This document shows, in pieces, positions 40,827 through 53,600 of a stretch of 64,000 bases of DNA. A program made the position numbers and the translations under genes. This DNA is from Aurelia coerulea (taxonomy: Eukaryota; Cnidaria; Scyphozoa; Semaeostomeae; Ulmaridae), in assembly GCA_039566865.1 (NCBI GenBank), contig CM076956.1:6645511-6709510 (forward strand), in the 5' to 3' direction. Numbering within the stretch: the stretch's first letter is position 1; the number at the start of each line of letters is the position of its first letter. The notes under the pieces are model-generated. The model saw nothing but the letters and a program-made list of their open reading frames with translations. It ran no database searches and was not told where the DNA came from.

Positions 40827-43800
40827 ATGAAAAATTCAAGTACTTTGATCCGATTTTTGAAATTTATTCTTCCAGCAGTTTTGCTCGTTACAATAACTTT
40901 TAATGCAGTCTTTATCACATATGATATGATCTCACCTTCGAAGTACGAAGAAGACTCTCATTTGTTTCACACACACTCGCTTCCAGTGGAGCGAGCTACT
41001 AATGTCGATGTTGCTTCCCAGCTTGAAGGAGAACGTGCAGGAGCATCGTTACAAGACCCAACAGCGAGAAATCGTGGAGGAATTCCTGTTGAGAAAGCTG
41101 ATCGAAGGAGTGCTAGTTTCAAGAAGAGAATGAGAGAAAAAGATGCGTTCAAGCGCGGAGCAAGCTCAAAAAAGCTGCCTGATATCAGACCAGAAGATCA
41201 AAAATGGATAACAATTGAGGCTCAATCGGACAAGAAGCATATTTACATTTTAGTTGATGGTAACATTGTGTATGAACACAAAGGAGAGAGTGATCAATCC
41301 AGAGGGTTGCATGTCGTAGTTTTAAGTCAGCATACAGGCAAAGTAACAGCTTCCAGGATCTTTGATGTGTATGCCGTGGAGCAAGATCATGAAATTGCAA
41401 AGTTTCTCGACTCGCTACAAGATGGAAGAATTGTGGTTTTCATCGTCAAAGATGAGGGTGCTTATAATCTGAAGAAGATTGGCAGGAGTGCAATCAAGGC
41501 CTTCGGAAGTCGACTTATTGAGAAACTTGAATGGAGAAACAGCTTTGCTTTTGTCGGCAAGAAGAAATATCCATGGATTGTAGAAGATCTCCATAAGCCA
41601 CCCAAACCAGATGAATGGCCAGTTCCTGCCAAAGCACGAATTTCAATAATGCTCATACCAAACTCGGATGCTTGTGATTATGGCTCAGATGATGAAGGAA
41701 ACAGACGTAGAGAATTTTGCAGCACTTATGATGGCTATGGAAATGTTTGCAAATGTTCCAATTTCGATGCTATCAATATAAATGCTAAGCCATTAAATAA
41801 CAACAAACTTTCTAATATCCCTGTGGCAATTATTGCATCAAATCGGCCTTATTACCTCTATCGTATGTTGCGTAAACTCCTTAATGCACATGGCGCGGAT
41901 CCTAAAATGATGACTGTTTATATTGACGATTTCAATCCGGCGCCTGCCGCAGTTGCTAAACTGTTAAATGTCCGCGCCATTCAACATAAACCTGTTTGCA
42001 GTAGAAATTGCAGAATCCAGCAACATTACAAGAAAAGTTTAACACAAACATTCGATGAATATCCGAAGGCATCCGCGATGATTATTCTTGAAGAAGATCT
42101 AGAGGTTTCCACTGATATTTTCGACTACTTCAGTCAAACGTTGCCTCTACTAGAAACAGATCAAAGTGTTTACTGTATCTCTGCCTGGAATGACCAAGGC
42201 TATAAGCATGCTGTAAAAGATCCTGCAATGCTGTATCGAGTTGAAACTATGCCAGGACTTGGGTGGTGAGCAAATTTTAATTGTATCTAAAAACTTATTG
42301 TATTTGAAGATGTGAAATTTGTTTTTATCAAATGCCATTTGGGCTCAAAGCAGCACCAATAACTTTCATAATGGACAATTTTTATTACCTGAAAGACATG
42401 TTTCAATTTAACTACCGGGTGTCCCAAAATGATGTATTATTGTTTGATTGCTTACATGTCCATAACCAATGAACAGATTTTAAAAGAATTTGTTTTATTT
42501 GATTGCCTAAAGTCTAAATTGTATTTTAAGATGTTGGTTGTGGTTTTACCACGGCGTTTTCATGTCGAAAAGAAGGTCGATAAACCTGCTCAAATTCAAG
42601 CCTTTGATGGCATAAGAAAGAAACGGCCTATTTTTCCAGTCGAAATTCTAGATGTGACACAAAGGCTGAACTCATATTCGTATTCTCTGAACTCAGTATT
42701 CGCATTCTCTGAACGACATATAAGTTCAGCATTTTGCATCACATCTAAAATATTGACTGTAGGCCGTCGCCTGTGGCTTTCTAACTGGCACAGAAATAAG
42801 TTTCCGTTGCACATATGGCGAGACTAAACAATTTTTGTGCAGAAACGTTGTTTATGACATTGCTAACAAAAAACAATCAACCCCCCATTTGTATGTTTGC
42901 ACAATAGCTCAAAATCAGGGGGTAAAGTTGTGGCTCGCATGATGACGTCATCAATGTAAGAATTGATGTATAAAATGGCTTAATGTTTCATAATTGAAGG
43001 AAAACGTATTTCCGACTGTTCTTATTGTCAAATACTGATGTTGTACGAAAACTAGAGTATCTTGATAGTATTTAAGGGGTTGGGGGGCACAGTTTTATCT
43101 CTCGTAGCTGCGAAGGAGCATTTGATAAAATTGAAGGGATTTGTAGATGTGGAGTGTTTATTCTGAACATTGCAGTTAAGTGTATCGCTCACGCATTCTT
43201 TTCTGTGCTAGATATACTGTAAATCCTCGAATTAAGACCAATTACGGAATTATTGGGGGCAAAATAAAAGGGGGCTTGTTAGACACCGTGAAAAAGAAAC
43301 GGATGAAAATTCAAGAGATGTATCAACAAATACGATTTCTTACTTAAATTGGTTGATGCAAGAAAAATTTAGGGGTTGGGATTATCAATATTTTCAGCTC
43401 TAGAGTGGGGATAATTTGAGGGGGGGCTTGTTGAAGGGGGGCTCATTGGAGGATTTACGTTTTTCCAACCGAAGATTCACATATACAAGGAGGTAAGAGC
43501 AAGTCATAGGCGCATGTAGAGCTCTATATTCAGCATCAACATCACTTTTCCCCCGTGTGATGCGTCAGTCAGTGTCTTTGCTCGATTTTGCTGATATTTC
43601 ACTTGTCTCCTTTGCAAAGAATGCATCGACATCTCATCAAGTAGTAACAGAGCAGAGTCCAGGGGAGGGCTGGTACTTTGATGTTCGATTCTTTTCTCCT
43701 TTATCACTGTGTTGCTGCTGTTGCCCAAAACGATCGTTGCCGCCCAAATCAATCATCGTTTTTGGACAAAGATGAAAATTTGAGGAATCTGATCTCTTCT

Positions 43801-46800
43801 ACCATGATGCAATCAACTAAATGACCAAAGTCGAAAGTCCTCAAATTCTACATGACTAAAATCCTTAGGTTTAACCATTCACTGGAGCCTTTGTCCGCCA
43901 AATATATAAGAAAATGAATAAAATGAGATTTTTTGGAAAAGCAGCTCTACAAGAGACCAGTAACCAAGATTACCATCTCTGGGAAATTTCTGCTTCAATA
44001 GGTATAACACCAAACTGCTTCCAAATGTCGAACAGAGCTTTTTGACAAAAAACTACCAGTTTTTGGGACAACCACCTTCAGAATATATTTCGTTCGTTTG
44101 GGACACTTGCACTCAGAGACGTAGGAACCGGGGGGGCACTGGGGGCATGTGCCCCCCCCCCAAGATTTTGCATTAAACAAAGAAGTCCCCTCTTAATTTC
44201 CAGGAAGTGCCCCTTAAGCTTAATGAAAAAAGTGCCCTTGAAGTGTCGTGTCCCCTCAAGTTAGAGATGCTTCCTACGTCCCTGCTTGCACTTGAATGTA
44301 GACCTGCTTTCGAACAACGATTTTCGAACTACGGGTTTTTGGGAGAAACATGGTCAGTGATGATTATCAAGATTGTCTTCAAGTTTTAAATCAAGATTGT
44401 CTTCCAAGCTGAGTGCATTGGCACAGGAACTTTTCATTCAAAGAAAAGGTAAAGTGAAGCTGGGGAGGATCCAGCATTCATATTTGCGGAACCCCAGGCG
44501 AAGAAATATGAGGGTTTGGGGGAAACCTTCATGACCAGTCAGATAAGCCCTTGAAGGTTTCAGATGGCAACCCAGTTTCAGTGCAAGAACTGTTCTGAAA
44601 AACGAGGCTGAGCAATTCGTCTGCATTTTTGAAAACAAAGGGAAGTAGATTGATGTTGAAGAAAAACATTAGCTGAGTAATGCACCAGGCCACAATTTGG
44701 ATGTGACCCTTAAACCCTGTGATGAACTGCCCAAATGTTGCTGAACATCGCTGGATCGTTGCTGGATCATTGCTGGATCGTTGACGAAGAGGGAAATGTG
44801 TCCATAGACTGGATAAATATACCATCTCATCCACTTCAGATGAAATACTGGCAAATGTGCTGTGTGCCCCTAAAAAGGATTTACCTTGGACAGGTGTAAA
44901 TATGTCGCAAAGCAAATTTGCAAAATGCACACAACCAGGGATCGCTTTGCACAACTTTTCTGGTGCGATTGCTTCTGAAATAGTGCAGTGGAGGATGGAG
45001 ACAGAGCTGAAGGTGACAGTGCAGTGATGGTATTGATACTGACGCATCAGATGGGGATAAAGGTGCTGTTGATGATGAATATTGAACCCTGCATGCCTTT
45101 TTGGCTTACTTTTTGCATTACCTCTTTGTATACGCATAAATAACCGTCTTCGGTTCAAAACTATAAATAGTTGAATTAGCCCCCCCCTTAAATAAGCCCC
45201 CTCGAATGAGCCTCACGTTCTAGGGCTGAAAATGTTAAACATCACAGCCCCTAAATTTTTCTTGCATCAAACAATTTAAGTAAGAAATCGTATTTGTTGA
45301 TGCATCTTTTTAATTTTCATCCGTTTCTTTTTCACGGTGTCTAACAAGCCCCCTTTTATTTTGCCCCCAATAATTCCGTAATTGGTCTTAATTCGAGGAT
45401 TTACAGTATATCTAGCACAGAAAAGAATGCGTGAGCGATACACTTAACTGCAATGTTCAGAATAAACACTCCACATCTACAAATCCCTTCAATTTTATCA
45501 AATGCTCCTTCGCAGCTACGAGAGATAAAACTGTGCCCCCAACCCCTTAAATACTATCAAGATACCCCCAGTTTTCGTACAACATCAGTATTTGACAATA
45601 ATTAAGCCATTTTATACATCAATTCTTACATTGATGACGTCATCATGCGAGCCACAACTTTACCCCCTGATTTTGAGCTATTGTGCAAACATACAAATGG
45701 GGGGTTGATTGTTTTTTGTTAGCAATGTCATAAACAACGTTTCTGCACAAACAGTTTTTAGTCTCGCCATATGTGCAACGAAAGTGTAAGATAGCAGGGG
45801 ACAGGCGACGGCCTACTGGGAAAGTAGGCCGTTTCTTCTTGATGCCATCTAAGGCTTGACTTTGAGTAGGTTTATCGATGATCTTCTTTTCGACATAAAG
45901 ACATCGGCCTAAACCACAACCAACATCCTCGAATACAATTTAGCCTTTCCGCAATCGGTTGAAATAAATTGTTTGAAAATCGGTTGATTGGTTATGGAAA
46001 TATAAGCTATCAAACGATAATACATCATTTTGGGACACCCGGTACTATCATCCTCAGTTATTGGTGAATCTGAATTACAAGGAATTTGAAATACCTTTTC
46101 ATGTCTTTTATCATTTCAACGCCAGCTTATAGTTTAACTTTTAACCCTATTGTACCCGGGGGGGGCAAAAAATGCCCCCCCAACCAAACTTTTGATTATA
46201 AAACAGAGAGGAAATAGAAAAAATGAGCTGAAACATCCATGAATTTTCCTAATTTTTAATTGGCAATTAAATTTTAGACTTTTCATTGTCATAATTTAAG
46301 TCACGTGACCAGTAGATACCCATATTTGGAAAGTAGTCACAAAGAAAATCACAAAAACAGTCATAATTCCTTTGTATTAACCTTGATGAAGTTGTGATTG
46401 GTACCAAACGATTCCCCTTGCAAAGTGCTTTCATTTGATATATACATTATTTATATTTGCTGACATCAGCAAATTATAGATTCCATGACGTCATGCAAAT
46501 TGATGACGTCATATCTCTAATAAAGAAAGACAGAATTTTCAAATTTTGATATAAATCGATGGATAAACACATTCTCTTCATTTCTAAATAGTTTATTGAG
46601 GTTTTCATAAATGTTATTTGAATTAATTCGCACTTTTTGTGTTTTCAGTACTGAAGCTTATATCTGACATTGTCCCATTGTTTGGTCGCTTGGCAACGAA
46701 CCACGTGACTAATTAGCATTAAAATCTATAATTAGACTCCTAATAGATGTACTTACTATTGTGCGAAGTTACAATGGCATACTAATTATGGTTTTGGAGA

Positions 46801-48896
46801 TAATTAGGGGGGCATTTTTGCCCCCCCGGGCAATGGTCTGACCCTTGGAGCCCGGGTAGAATAGGGTAAAGAAATCGGTTTTTGTTTTTGACTATTAATT
46901 CTACTGAAAGCATATGATTCTCTTGGTCGTTGCCAGAATAATTGATACTGTCTAGCAACCTCAACTTAAATGTTATAAGGTACCTTTTGGGCTGATGTCT
47001 TCGCCACAAATTTGTTAAGAATTTAAGAAGATAAACTGTTTTCCCCAAATAGGATTTCGCACTAGCCTGAGTGAAACAAGCTGGCAAAACGGGCCCAAAT
47101 TTGCATTTTTGTCATTTTGCCCAAATTTGCATTGTGATTGGCTTTGGCTGTGGAGCTGTGTCTAGTTTCCAAGCCAATCAAGATGTAGTACCTATGTTGG
47201 ATTAAAGACCGGAAGCATCTTTTGAGAAACTGGGAGCTTTTTGTCAAACCAAGTGAGTGAATTCTCTTTGGTGCAAATTATCATGAGAGTTTCTGATGAT
47301 AAAATTTCATTTCTTCCAGGCTTTTAAAACGCAGCTTATACAAAAACGAGTTAGAACCAAAATGGCCAGGGCCTACTGATTATTGGGATTGGGACATGTG
47401 GATGAGACAAGATTTCATGAGAAAAGGACGTGAGTGTATCATACCTGAAGTATCAAGATCATTTCATTTTGGATCACGAGGGGTAAATGTTAATGATTGG
47501 TTTCAAACGATGTATTTCTCCACGCGTGTTTTGAACAATGTCACTGGCGTGAAATTTGATGTCGAAAAAGTGAGAAAAGACAACTACGAGAAAGAGCTCG
47601 ACAAGATTATCAGGTAGGTGAAGAAAGGTTAATAGTAAAGTTAAAGGGAATGTATAGTGGTAAATAGGCTTGTCAAAAATGAACGTAGAAAACATTCAGA
47701 TAATCTGCAACTTTAATTTGAATTAAATGTTTTTTTAGAGTTTTGCTCTTAAGAATCATTTTATTGTTCTTTCTTTCTTGCTACGCTACCTTGTAATTTA
47801 GTTTCAACATGGTTTCAAAAAATGCCAAACCATTTCGATTGATGTTCTGACGAATCTGTTATTTTATCAACAAACGATTTCAATTTCTAGTTTCTGGGTA
47901 TCTGGAATATTCTGTTTAGCATTTTTCTTACGATCGCAATTGACGCCCGACAAAATCTCCTAGCGGCCTAGCCAATGCCCCGGTGGCGGGGGGGGGGGGT
48001 GCACAAGGGAAGTGCCATCGGCAAGGGTATCGATTTTCACGATTTTGATATCATGAACAATATCGATTTTTGCAATTTTGGTGTAGGGAGCGGTATCGAT
48101 GTTCACGATTTTGGTATACAAATAGATAGAACATTTTTGAAAAATTAGTTTAAGGTTGGGTATACCGTTTCAAGAAATTGGTATAAGGAACAGGTATGTT
48201 TTTGAAGCTGGGGTGGCACGCCCCCCCCCCCAAGCAAAATCAGGTCCAGTACCCTCTAGGAGGCAATGGTATTTATTTCAAAATGGGGGTCGCATGACCC
48301 CTTCTGAAAGCTTGATGAAGTTCCCGTTGTTTATACCCCTTTCACACTGGCAAGTTAAACCAGCTTAAACTAACCCAGGTTACCCAATTTTGCGTTCTAA
48401 TTGGTCAATCCAACGTTTCGAATTCATTTGATTGGTTGGGATTTAACCTAGTGTAGATAAAGCTAGGCTAGCTGCGTCAGTGTGAAAAGGGTATTAGTTG
48501 CCCCCACTCTACAGCCTGGTATAACATTAGGCTGATTACGATTAACTCTTTTTCAGAGGTGCAACATTATTAGATCACACCAAGAATCAATGCACCCATA
48601 AAGAGGAGTTCATACCAAACACAAAAGGCAACACTTACATTGCATACTTTCAGCTGGACAAGGCAAAGAAAAGTGACACGCGTGAAAAAATGCTTCAGAA
48701 GTTTGAGCATTGGTACAGTCTTGCAGGATGCTTCAAAATATGGGATCTCGATCCACGTGATTTTCACTATGGTCTGATAAGAATATGGCATAAGGACAAT
48801 CATATTGTTCTCATTGGAGCACCAGAATCACCATATTCTAGGTACAAGCCAAATTATGTCAAGCCTATCTACCTGCCGAGAAAGAAACGTTCTTGA
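40827..48896 (+). CDS. POMGNT1: protein O-linked-mannose beta-1,2-N-acetylglucosaminyltransferase 1
   Basis: Exons 40827-42265, 47320-47613, 48557-48896 join in frame (phases 2, 2) to 690 residues; human POMGNT1 has 660. Type II Golgi protein: short basic cytosolic tail, one membrane segment (about 14-34), a Ser/Arg-rich stem, the carbohydrate-binding stem domain (about 125-248), then the GT13 catalytic domain from about 330. Diagnostic sequence: IPVAIIASNRPYYLYRMLRK, acidic metal motif LEEDLEVS (E422-E423-D424), YCISAWNDQGY, LYRVETMPGLGW, WDWDMWMR, GRECIIPEVSRSFHFG, and the C-terminal WDLDPRDFHYGL region. It adds GlcNAc beta-1,2 to O-mannose on alpha-dystroglycan-type proteins, using UDP-GlcNAc. 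All key blocks are present, so it should be active. The first ATG directly precedes the membrane segment. The vertebrate gene has many introns; here 70% of the protein is on one exon. Confidence 0.95.
42636..42762. mobile_element. small inverted-repeat insertion in the left arm
   Basis: TCTAGATGTGACACAAAGGC, TGAACT is mirrored by AGTTCAGCATTTTGCATCAC, ATCTAAA, around duplicated TATTCGTATTCTCTGAAC-like sequence. It is absent from the corresponding right arm near 45820, so it arrived after the arms formed. Confidence 0.6.
44114..44284. mobile_element. hAT miniature 'CAGAGACGTAGGAA', copy 1
   Basis: 171 bp, ends CAGAGACGTAGGAACC and GCTTCCTACGTCCCTG. The flanks CTTGCACT (44106-44113 and 44285-44292) form a perfect 8-bp duplication. 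The interior carries GGGGGCA(C/T)TG and GTGCCCC blocks. Confidence 0.9.
44529..45158 (-). CDS. 209-codon open frame in the foldback centre, unknown
   Basis: Longest frame in the unique centre of the foldback at 42413-46044. It begins MNRRRLFMRIQRGNAKSKPK. I recognise no domain; Cys, His and Phe are frequent, but without a regular metal-binding spacing. The repeated GCTGGATCRTTG at 44748-44785 makes part of it low-complexity. It could be a captured segment or chance. Confidence 0.15.
   Translation of the reverse strand: MNRRRLFMRIQRGNAKSKPKRHAGFNIHHQQHLYPHLMRQYQYHHCTVTFSSVSILHCTISEAIAPEKLCKAIPGCVHFANLLCDIFTPVQGKSFLGAHSTFASISSEVDEMVYLSSLWTHFPLRQRSSNDPATIQRCSATFGQFITGFKGHIQIVAWCITQLMFFFNINLLPFVFKNADELLSLVFQNSSCTETGLPSETFKGLSDWS
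46145..46866. mobile_element. CCC-ended inverted-repeat element (piggyBac-like)
   Basis: TTAA then CCCTATTGTACCCGGGGGGG; right end CCCCCCCGGGCAATG ... CCCGGGTAGAATAGGG then TAAA. Inverted termini of about 17 bp, GGGGGGCA/TGCCCCCC blocks next to them, and a TTAA (one side altered) target resemble piggyBac-type miniatures. ATGACGTCAT palindromes occur at 46488 and 46503. It lies in POMGNT1 intron 1. Confidence 0.6.
46870..47319. other. end of POMGNT1 intron 1
   Basis: Duplicated CCCAAATTTGCAT (47094 and 47121). Otherwise no features before the acceptor TTCTTCCAG ending 47319. Confidence 0.4.
48025..48120. repeat. imperfect tandem repeat GGTATCGATTTTCACGATTTT
   Basis: Three units of roughly 35-45 bp built on TATCGAT(T/G)TTCACGATTTTG, in POMGNT1 intron 2, next to poly-G and poly-C runs (47990-48000, 48222-48232). 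Confidence 0.6.
48334..48493. mobile_element. PIF/Harbinger-like MITE, 160 bp
   Basis: Ends TACCCCTTTCACACTG and CAGTGTGAAAAGGGTA, flanked on both sides by TTA (48331-48333 and 48494-48496). A 3-bp TWA duplication with these ends is typical of PIF/Harbinger miniatures. It lies in POMGNT1 intron 2, 61 bp before the last exon. Confidence 0.75.
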
Positions 48897-48984
48897 GGAA
48901 AATTACAGTTGAAATATACCTAGTTACACAAATTTATAAAGGACATGGTTACACTCAGGAAACAAGCTGCATCGTTGAAAATAT

Positions 48985-48990
48985 AATAAA
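48985..48990 (+). terminator. polyadenylation signal AATAAA for POMGNT1
   Basis: First AATAAA after the POMGNT1 stop (48896), 88 bp downstream, in an AT-rich context. Confidence 0.5.
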
Positions 48991-50620
48991 TTGTGCGAAT
49001 TTCAGCAGAGTTTTGATAGAATGTAGAGTTATAGATGGCGATTCGTACCAGAAAGGATAACTTTCAGACTGTTGGCTGTTGTGTTATCGAGCAGTGCCCC
49101 TTTTAAAAAGGTTTCTCGTTTGTTGCTAAAAAGATAGGCATTAAATTCTAAATATGATTGAAAAGTCTTATTGTAATATGAATTTTGTACATGTTGGAAC
49201 ATATAGCTTACACAATCATTTTTCAGTATTTGTCAAGTTCAAGTTCTAGCAAATTTGATGGTTAAAAAGACTAACCCTCCAAAAAGTTTCCTTTGGTTGT
49301 GTGTGAGTTCACCCAGAGTAGGCATAAAGTAGCAGAAAATGGTTGTTCTTCTTTAATCAAAATTGCATTGCTCCGTGCTCGCGCAAAGATTGTTCCAGTT
49401 ACTTGATTATCGAAGCAACATCTCGTCAAAATTGATGTATGGCAAAACCTTGTGGACCATAATTTTTCAATAACGATTTTTGGAAAGAGGTGCAGCGGTG
49501 GGGTGCAGGGGGAGTAAGGAAGACTTTGAACTTGAAATGGTAGTTTTTTAAAGCTAAAGTGAGGATTTTAGTTGGTACATAGCTTGATAAATTGGAGGGC
49601 ATTTTCCTACGAAAAGTTTCTTCTGGGAGTTTTTTTTTATCTTTCTTTGAGAAATTTTCAGACACATTCTGGGGTTTTCTTAGTGATGAAAAATAAAAAG
49701 AATTGAAATTCACAATGTTGTCTCGTTTCCACTCAGCCCATTGAGTCAGTAGCGCGAATTTCGAATGTGTCGTGATGCAGCTGACGCCATCCCAGAAACA
49801 ACGTAGATTTTCCTAACGGAAAGTCAGAAAAATAACTTCGACAAACATTTATTTCTCCAAATAAATACCAATCATTCTGACTGAATTCATTGGCTGAAAA
49901 AGAAACTCATCAGCTATAACAGAAGTAGAAGAAACAGAGAAAATAGAACAGCTGGTGTCTGAAACATTGAACGAAAGAGGCATTTGCAAATAGAGGTAAG
50001 AATCGTTGGCATCGTTACGGATTCCTTGGAAACTGATTGAAGATCGACTGTTTCCATGACACAAGCTTTGCACTTTAATCTAATCTAATTTTCTAAATCT
50101 AATTCTAATAGCGATGATGCATGTATGTAACTGTTTATCGATATTCTTTTAGAGACTTCACAATGTTGATAAGTTATTAATTTGCATTCAGGTTAGTCTG
50201 TGTATTTTTAATCAAAAAAATTTCAAAAGCAAGACAATGTCAACAATAATGACGAATTTCGACTGAAAATGAATAATGAATGACCTCCACTTCACACAGC
50301 AAATGCTTCGCGCTGCTGTCCGTGAAGTTTTTGCAGAACGAGAAAACGAGAAGAGAAGAAAAAAGCTTTCGGGAGGGGAGAATGCATACAAGACAGCCAG
50401 AGAGTCTCATCGTTTTCCTCACGAACTTTCACTGAAATTAATTTTCCAGATTATCTCATCCAGCTGCAACGAAGCAGAACGATTTTATTATTTCTTCATT
50501 TCTTTGATTCCTTTATGTTTTCCTGGTTTTCATTTCAGCTGTGCCTAAACTCCTGGGCATACAGTATCGGAGGAAAAAATTCATTAAACTCGTTTTAAAT
50601 TCATTTCTAAATGTTTTTAG
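48991..50620. other. intergenic stretch between POMGNT1 and the last gene
   Basis: Presumed to contain the promoter and any 5' UTR exon of the gene starting at 50621. The open frame at 50276-50548 (MNDLHFTQQMLRAAVREVFA) is hydrophilic, but I could not join it to 50621. No transposon ends seen. Confidence 0.4.
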
Positions 50621-53600
50621 ATGCCTGAAAACGATCAACAAAGTGGCCCGAATGTTGTTGTGCTTCCCATTGGAAGGTCACTCCCAGGCACGCCAACTGA
50701 CGAGAAAGTGCCTAAACAGCGAGGTAAGGTATCAAATAGTTGGCATTTTTTGCCCGTCGACATTTTATATCCCATAAATGCAACATTTGCGTGTTAAATC
50801 TTCCGCTACCCTGGGAGACAGATATTTCCAATAAAGAATTCTACCCAATAAAGAGTTCTTCAGCTTCTAAAAGTTCTTTTCTGATGATCAACCAGGGTTT
50901 TCAAGCTAATATTTTGTTCCAACACTGTAGAAGATCTCTGAAAATAATGCCACAGGTAATCATCTATGAACAATTAGTTTTGTCGTTGCCGTTGTACAAT
51001 CACAGAAAGAAAGTTTTAACCATAATCAAATTTGACGATTTTTCGGACTGCAGTTTTTGGCTCAACAGTTATCCATATATTTTACCTCTGGAATCAGTGT
51101 CCAAAAATTCTCATTTTTGGCAAATCTTATCTCAAAGGATTTCATGAATAAAAATGACACAAGTTTGCACTTTCTTTGTAGCTCCAAAAGAAGACTCTAC
51201 AGAAGAGCGACTACCAAACGAGGAAAACAAGCAAATTATTGTCAGTGGACAAAACAAGTATTTCGTTTCAAGCTCAAAAAATGGAGGTGAGTTAGAGTTA
51301 ATGCACTTCCTAAGTGATCGTGAATATACCTTCTTGCTAAACTGATAGTTAAGGCTGTCAAGGTAGAATGAATAATTCTAATGATACCAGAAATGTTGCA
51401 TTCATCAAGTTCTTCAAAATGACGATTTTACAACAAGAAACATTTCATTTTACAGACTATTTGTTAGATTTAGGCAAATTTGAAAGTTTGAAGAAGTGTG
51501 ACATGAATACACCCCCGTCTAAGTGCCCCGGTACATTCTACCCCGGTGATTTCCTCAGTGAAAATTTTTAGCAAAATAAGTCCCCGGACAAGACGTGAAT
51601 CTCCCCGCTATAAAATGCCTCACAACACAAGTGGAACCTCGGCTGCAAATTGGCGAACCCCGGGGAGGATTTTGAGCAAATATTTCATCGTAGAAACAGC
51701 AGCCCGCCAATAATTATGCCATCCTCGTTGCATAATTGGAACTCCCTGGTGAAAATTTGACCATATATTTCGGTCACTAGGACCCCGGTGAATATCTGAC
51801 CTCTTACCGGGGCACTTAGACGGGGGTGTATGCATGTGTCCAAGAATATTTCGTTAGCTTTACCGTGGAGGAAGATCTTCAAATGTTGATAGGCCTTTCT
51901 AGCCATTCCATCAAGGGCGCCTACCTTGTAGGAAGTGTGTTTATTCCCAGTACTGCAGAGTAATTGGTGTCCTGTAACCCAGTACAGAAAGTGTCCCAGT
52001 GCCGCACCATGACCCAGCAGTACTCAGAGTCAGTCTTCTGAAGGTCGAGATGACGTACGAATAACTTTGTGGTTTCAAATTCCGGTGTTTATGTAATACG
52101 AGATCAACTGTTATACGAGTTGGCAACAGGGAATCAGACAGCGTGATTTTTGATTGGTCAACACTAACAGACGTTAGAATTTGAAAATCCCTGTCAGAGA
52201 TAAACAGGACTGGGTAACAGGACACCAATTGATCTGTGAACACTAGGTCACGGATACAGTACAAGGTAGGCGCCCTTGATTCCACAAAAGAATCTGAAAC
52301 GAGCGATATTTTGATATATTTTGTGAAATGTTCTAATGTGGACAACCTTTCACATAAAAGTGTAGACAAATATTGCTTGATTCAAACACTTTTTTAAAAT
52401 AGCTAAAATGTCTATTATGCAGTAAAGGCTTTTCTAATTCCTTGTGTATTGATTTTCAGTGACAAATTTAAGTCTAAAGCCAGGGCAGACAGTTGCACCA
52501 TTTCTTGTCACAACTGCAAGTGGTGCCAGATGCATTGTTGTTATAAATGCCTCCGATTCTCCAAATGGCCTAAAAGTGAAAGAAAGCCCCACAACAGATG
52601 GTGTTCTTGTCAGAAACAAAGATGTATTTCTTCCTCAAATAGCTGATGACAATTCCAGTGAACCCATGGACACAGGTATGTTAAACTGCTCATAAGCCAC
52701 TGATCATTTGGAAATGCAGAAGAGAAAGCTTGGTTTTAGCCTTGCATGAGCTAGACCATAGTCCAGGTAGCCTGAGTTGAGTGCAGCCTCTACTGTCACT
52801 GCAGAAAGACGGAGGAGAGGAAGAAACTGCATCTTCCCCTCCTTCTTCCGCAGCGACAGTAGAGGCTGCACGCAGGCTAGCTGTGGGTCTCACCAGCGTT
52901 AGCAAAAATAGTATCGTCGCGCCGTTTGCAAAAACTTATGATCATTGTAGGTACCCAACAATTTTTTTCAGCCAAAAAGTTATGGTGAATGACCTGAGAC
53001 TCAGGTCATGAGATATATAGCGCTTGTCTATAAATAGGACAAAGAATCTCCTAGTCCCTCTATTGTTTTTTTAGCATTGCTTCCATTCGCCACGAGCTGG
53101 ATTATCAAATACAATAGGCTATTTATAAATCTATGAGATCTCATCTTTTAACTCAGGTTATTCACTTTAAGTCAGATTTAACTCAATTGGTCAATACAAC
53201 AAACAAGTTTGGAGTGGAATTCCATTGTTTCGTGACTTCTTATTTCTGTTTCATGAATTTTCATTGCAATGAAAATTCAGCCTCGATCCTGTGCTTTGTA
53301 ATAAACAATAGAGAGAATTGTACTGCATGAACCAATCAGCTTTATGACATATGCCCTTTAAGTTAGATTTTAACTTTAAACGTCTGCCTGCGACGTTTTC
53401 ATGATTGATAAAGGCAGTCTGTTCTGAGCTTAGTTCATGAAAATCATGCATCAGCCAGCCTCCATTTCTTTTGGAATATACAATAGAGATCTTTATCGAG
53501 TTTATTTTCATTCGTCAAAGTATGACGCGGTATTGGGTTCAAAAATGGTTGATCGTGATTTTAGGTGTCCGTGGTGTCACATACAAGTCGTAATTATTAG

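Larger units (their letters stand above)
42413..46044. mobile_element. 3.6-kb foldback transposon with TACCGGGTGTCCC ends (POMGNT1 intron 1)
   Basis: Starts TACCGGGTGTCCCAAAATGA and ends TCATTTTGGGACACCCGGTA. The arms are inverted over about 870-1050 bp (left about 42413-43460, right about 45175-46044). Shared blocks include GGTAAAGTTGTGGCTCGCAT, GATGACGTCATCAATGTAAG and ACGGAATTATTGGGGGCAAA. The unique centre (about 43465-45170) holds a nested hAT miniature and a 209-codon minus-strand frame (44529-45158) without recognised domain. No transposase found. Confidence 0.85.

Noticed and set aside
40967..41656. Minus-strand frames inside POMGNT1 exon 1
   Set aside because: They are shadows of a clearly conserved plus-strand coding exon.
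44529..45158. 209-codon minus-strand frame considered as a transposase for the POMGNT1-intron foldback
   Set aside because: No DDE/DDD spacing, zinc-finger or helix-turn-helix pattern is visible, and part of it is a short tandem repeat. Kept only as an unknown open frame.
50276..50548. Open frame MNDLHFTQQMLRAAVREVFA... as first coding exon of the last gene
   Set aside because: No donor in the right phase joins it to the acceptor at 50620, and the exon at 50621 begins with its own ATG.
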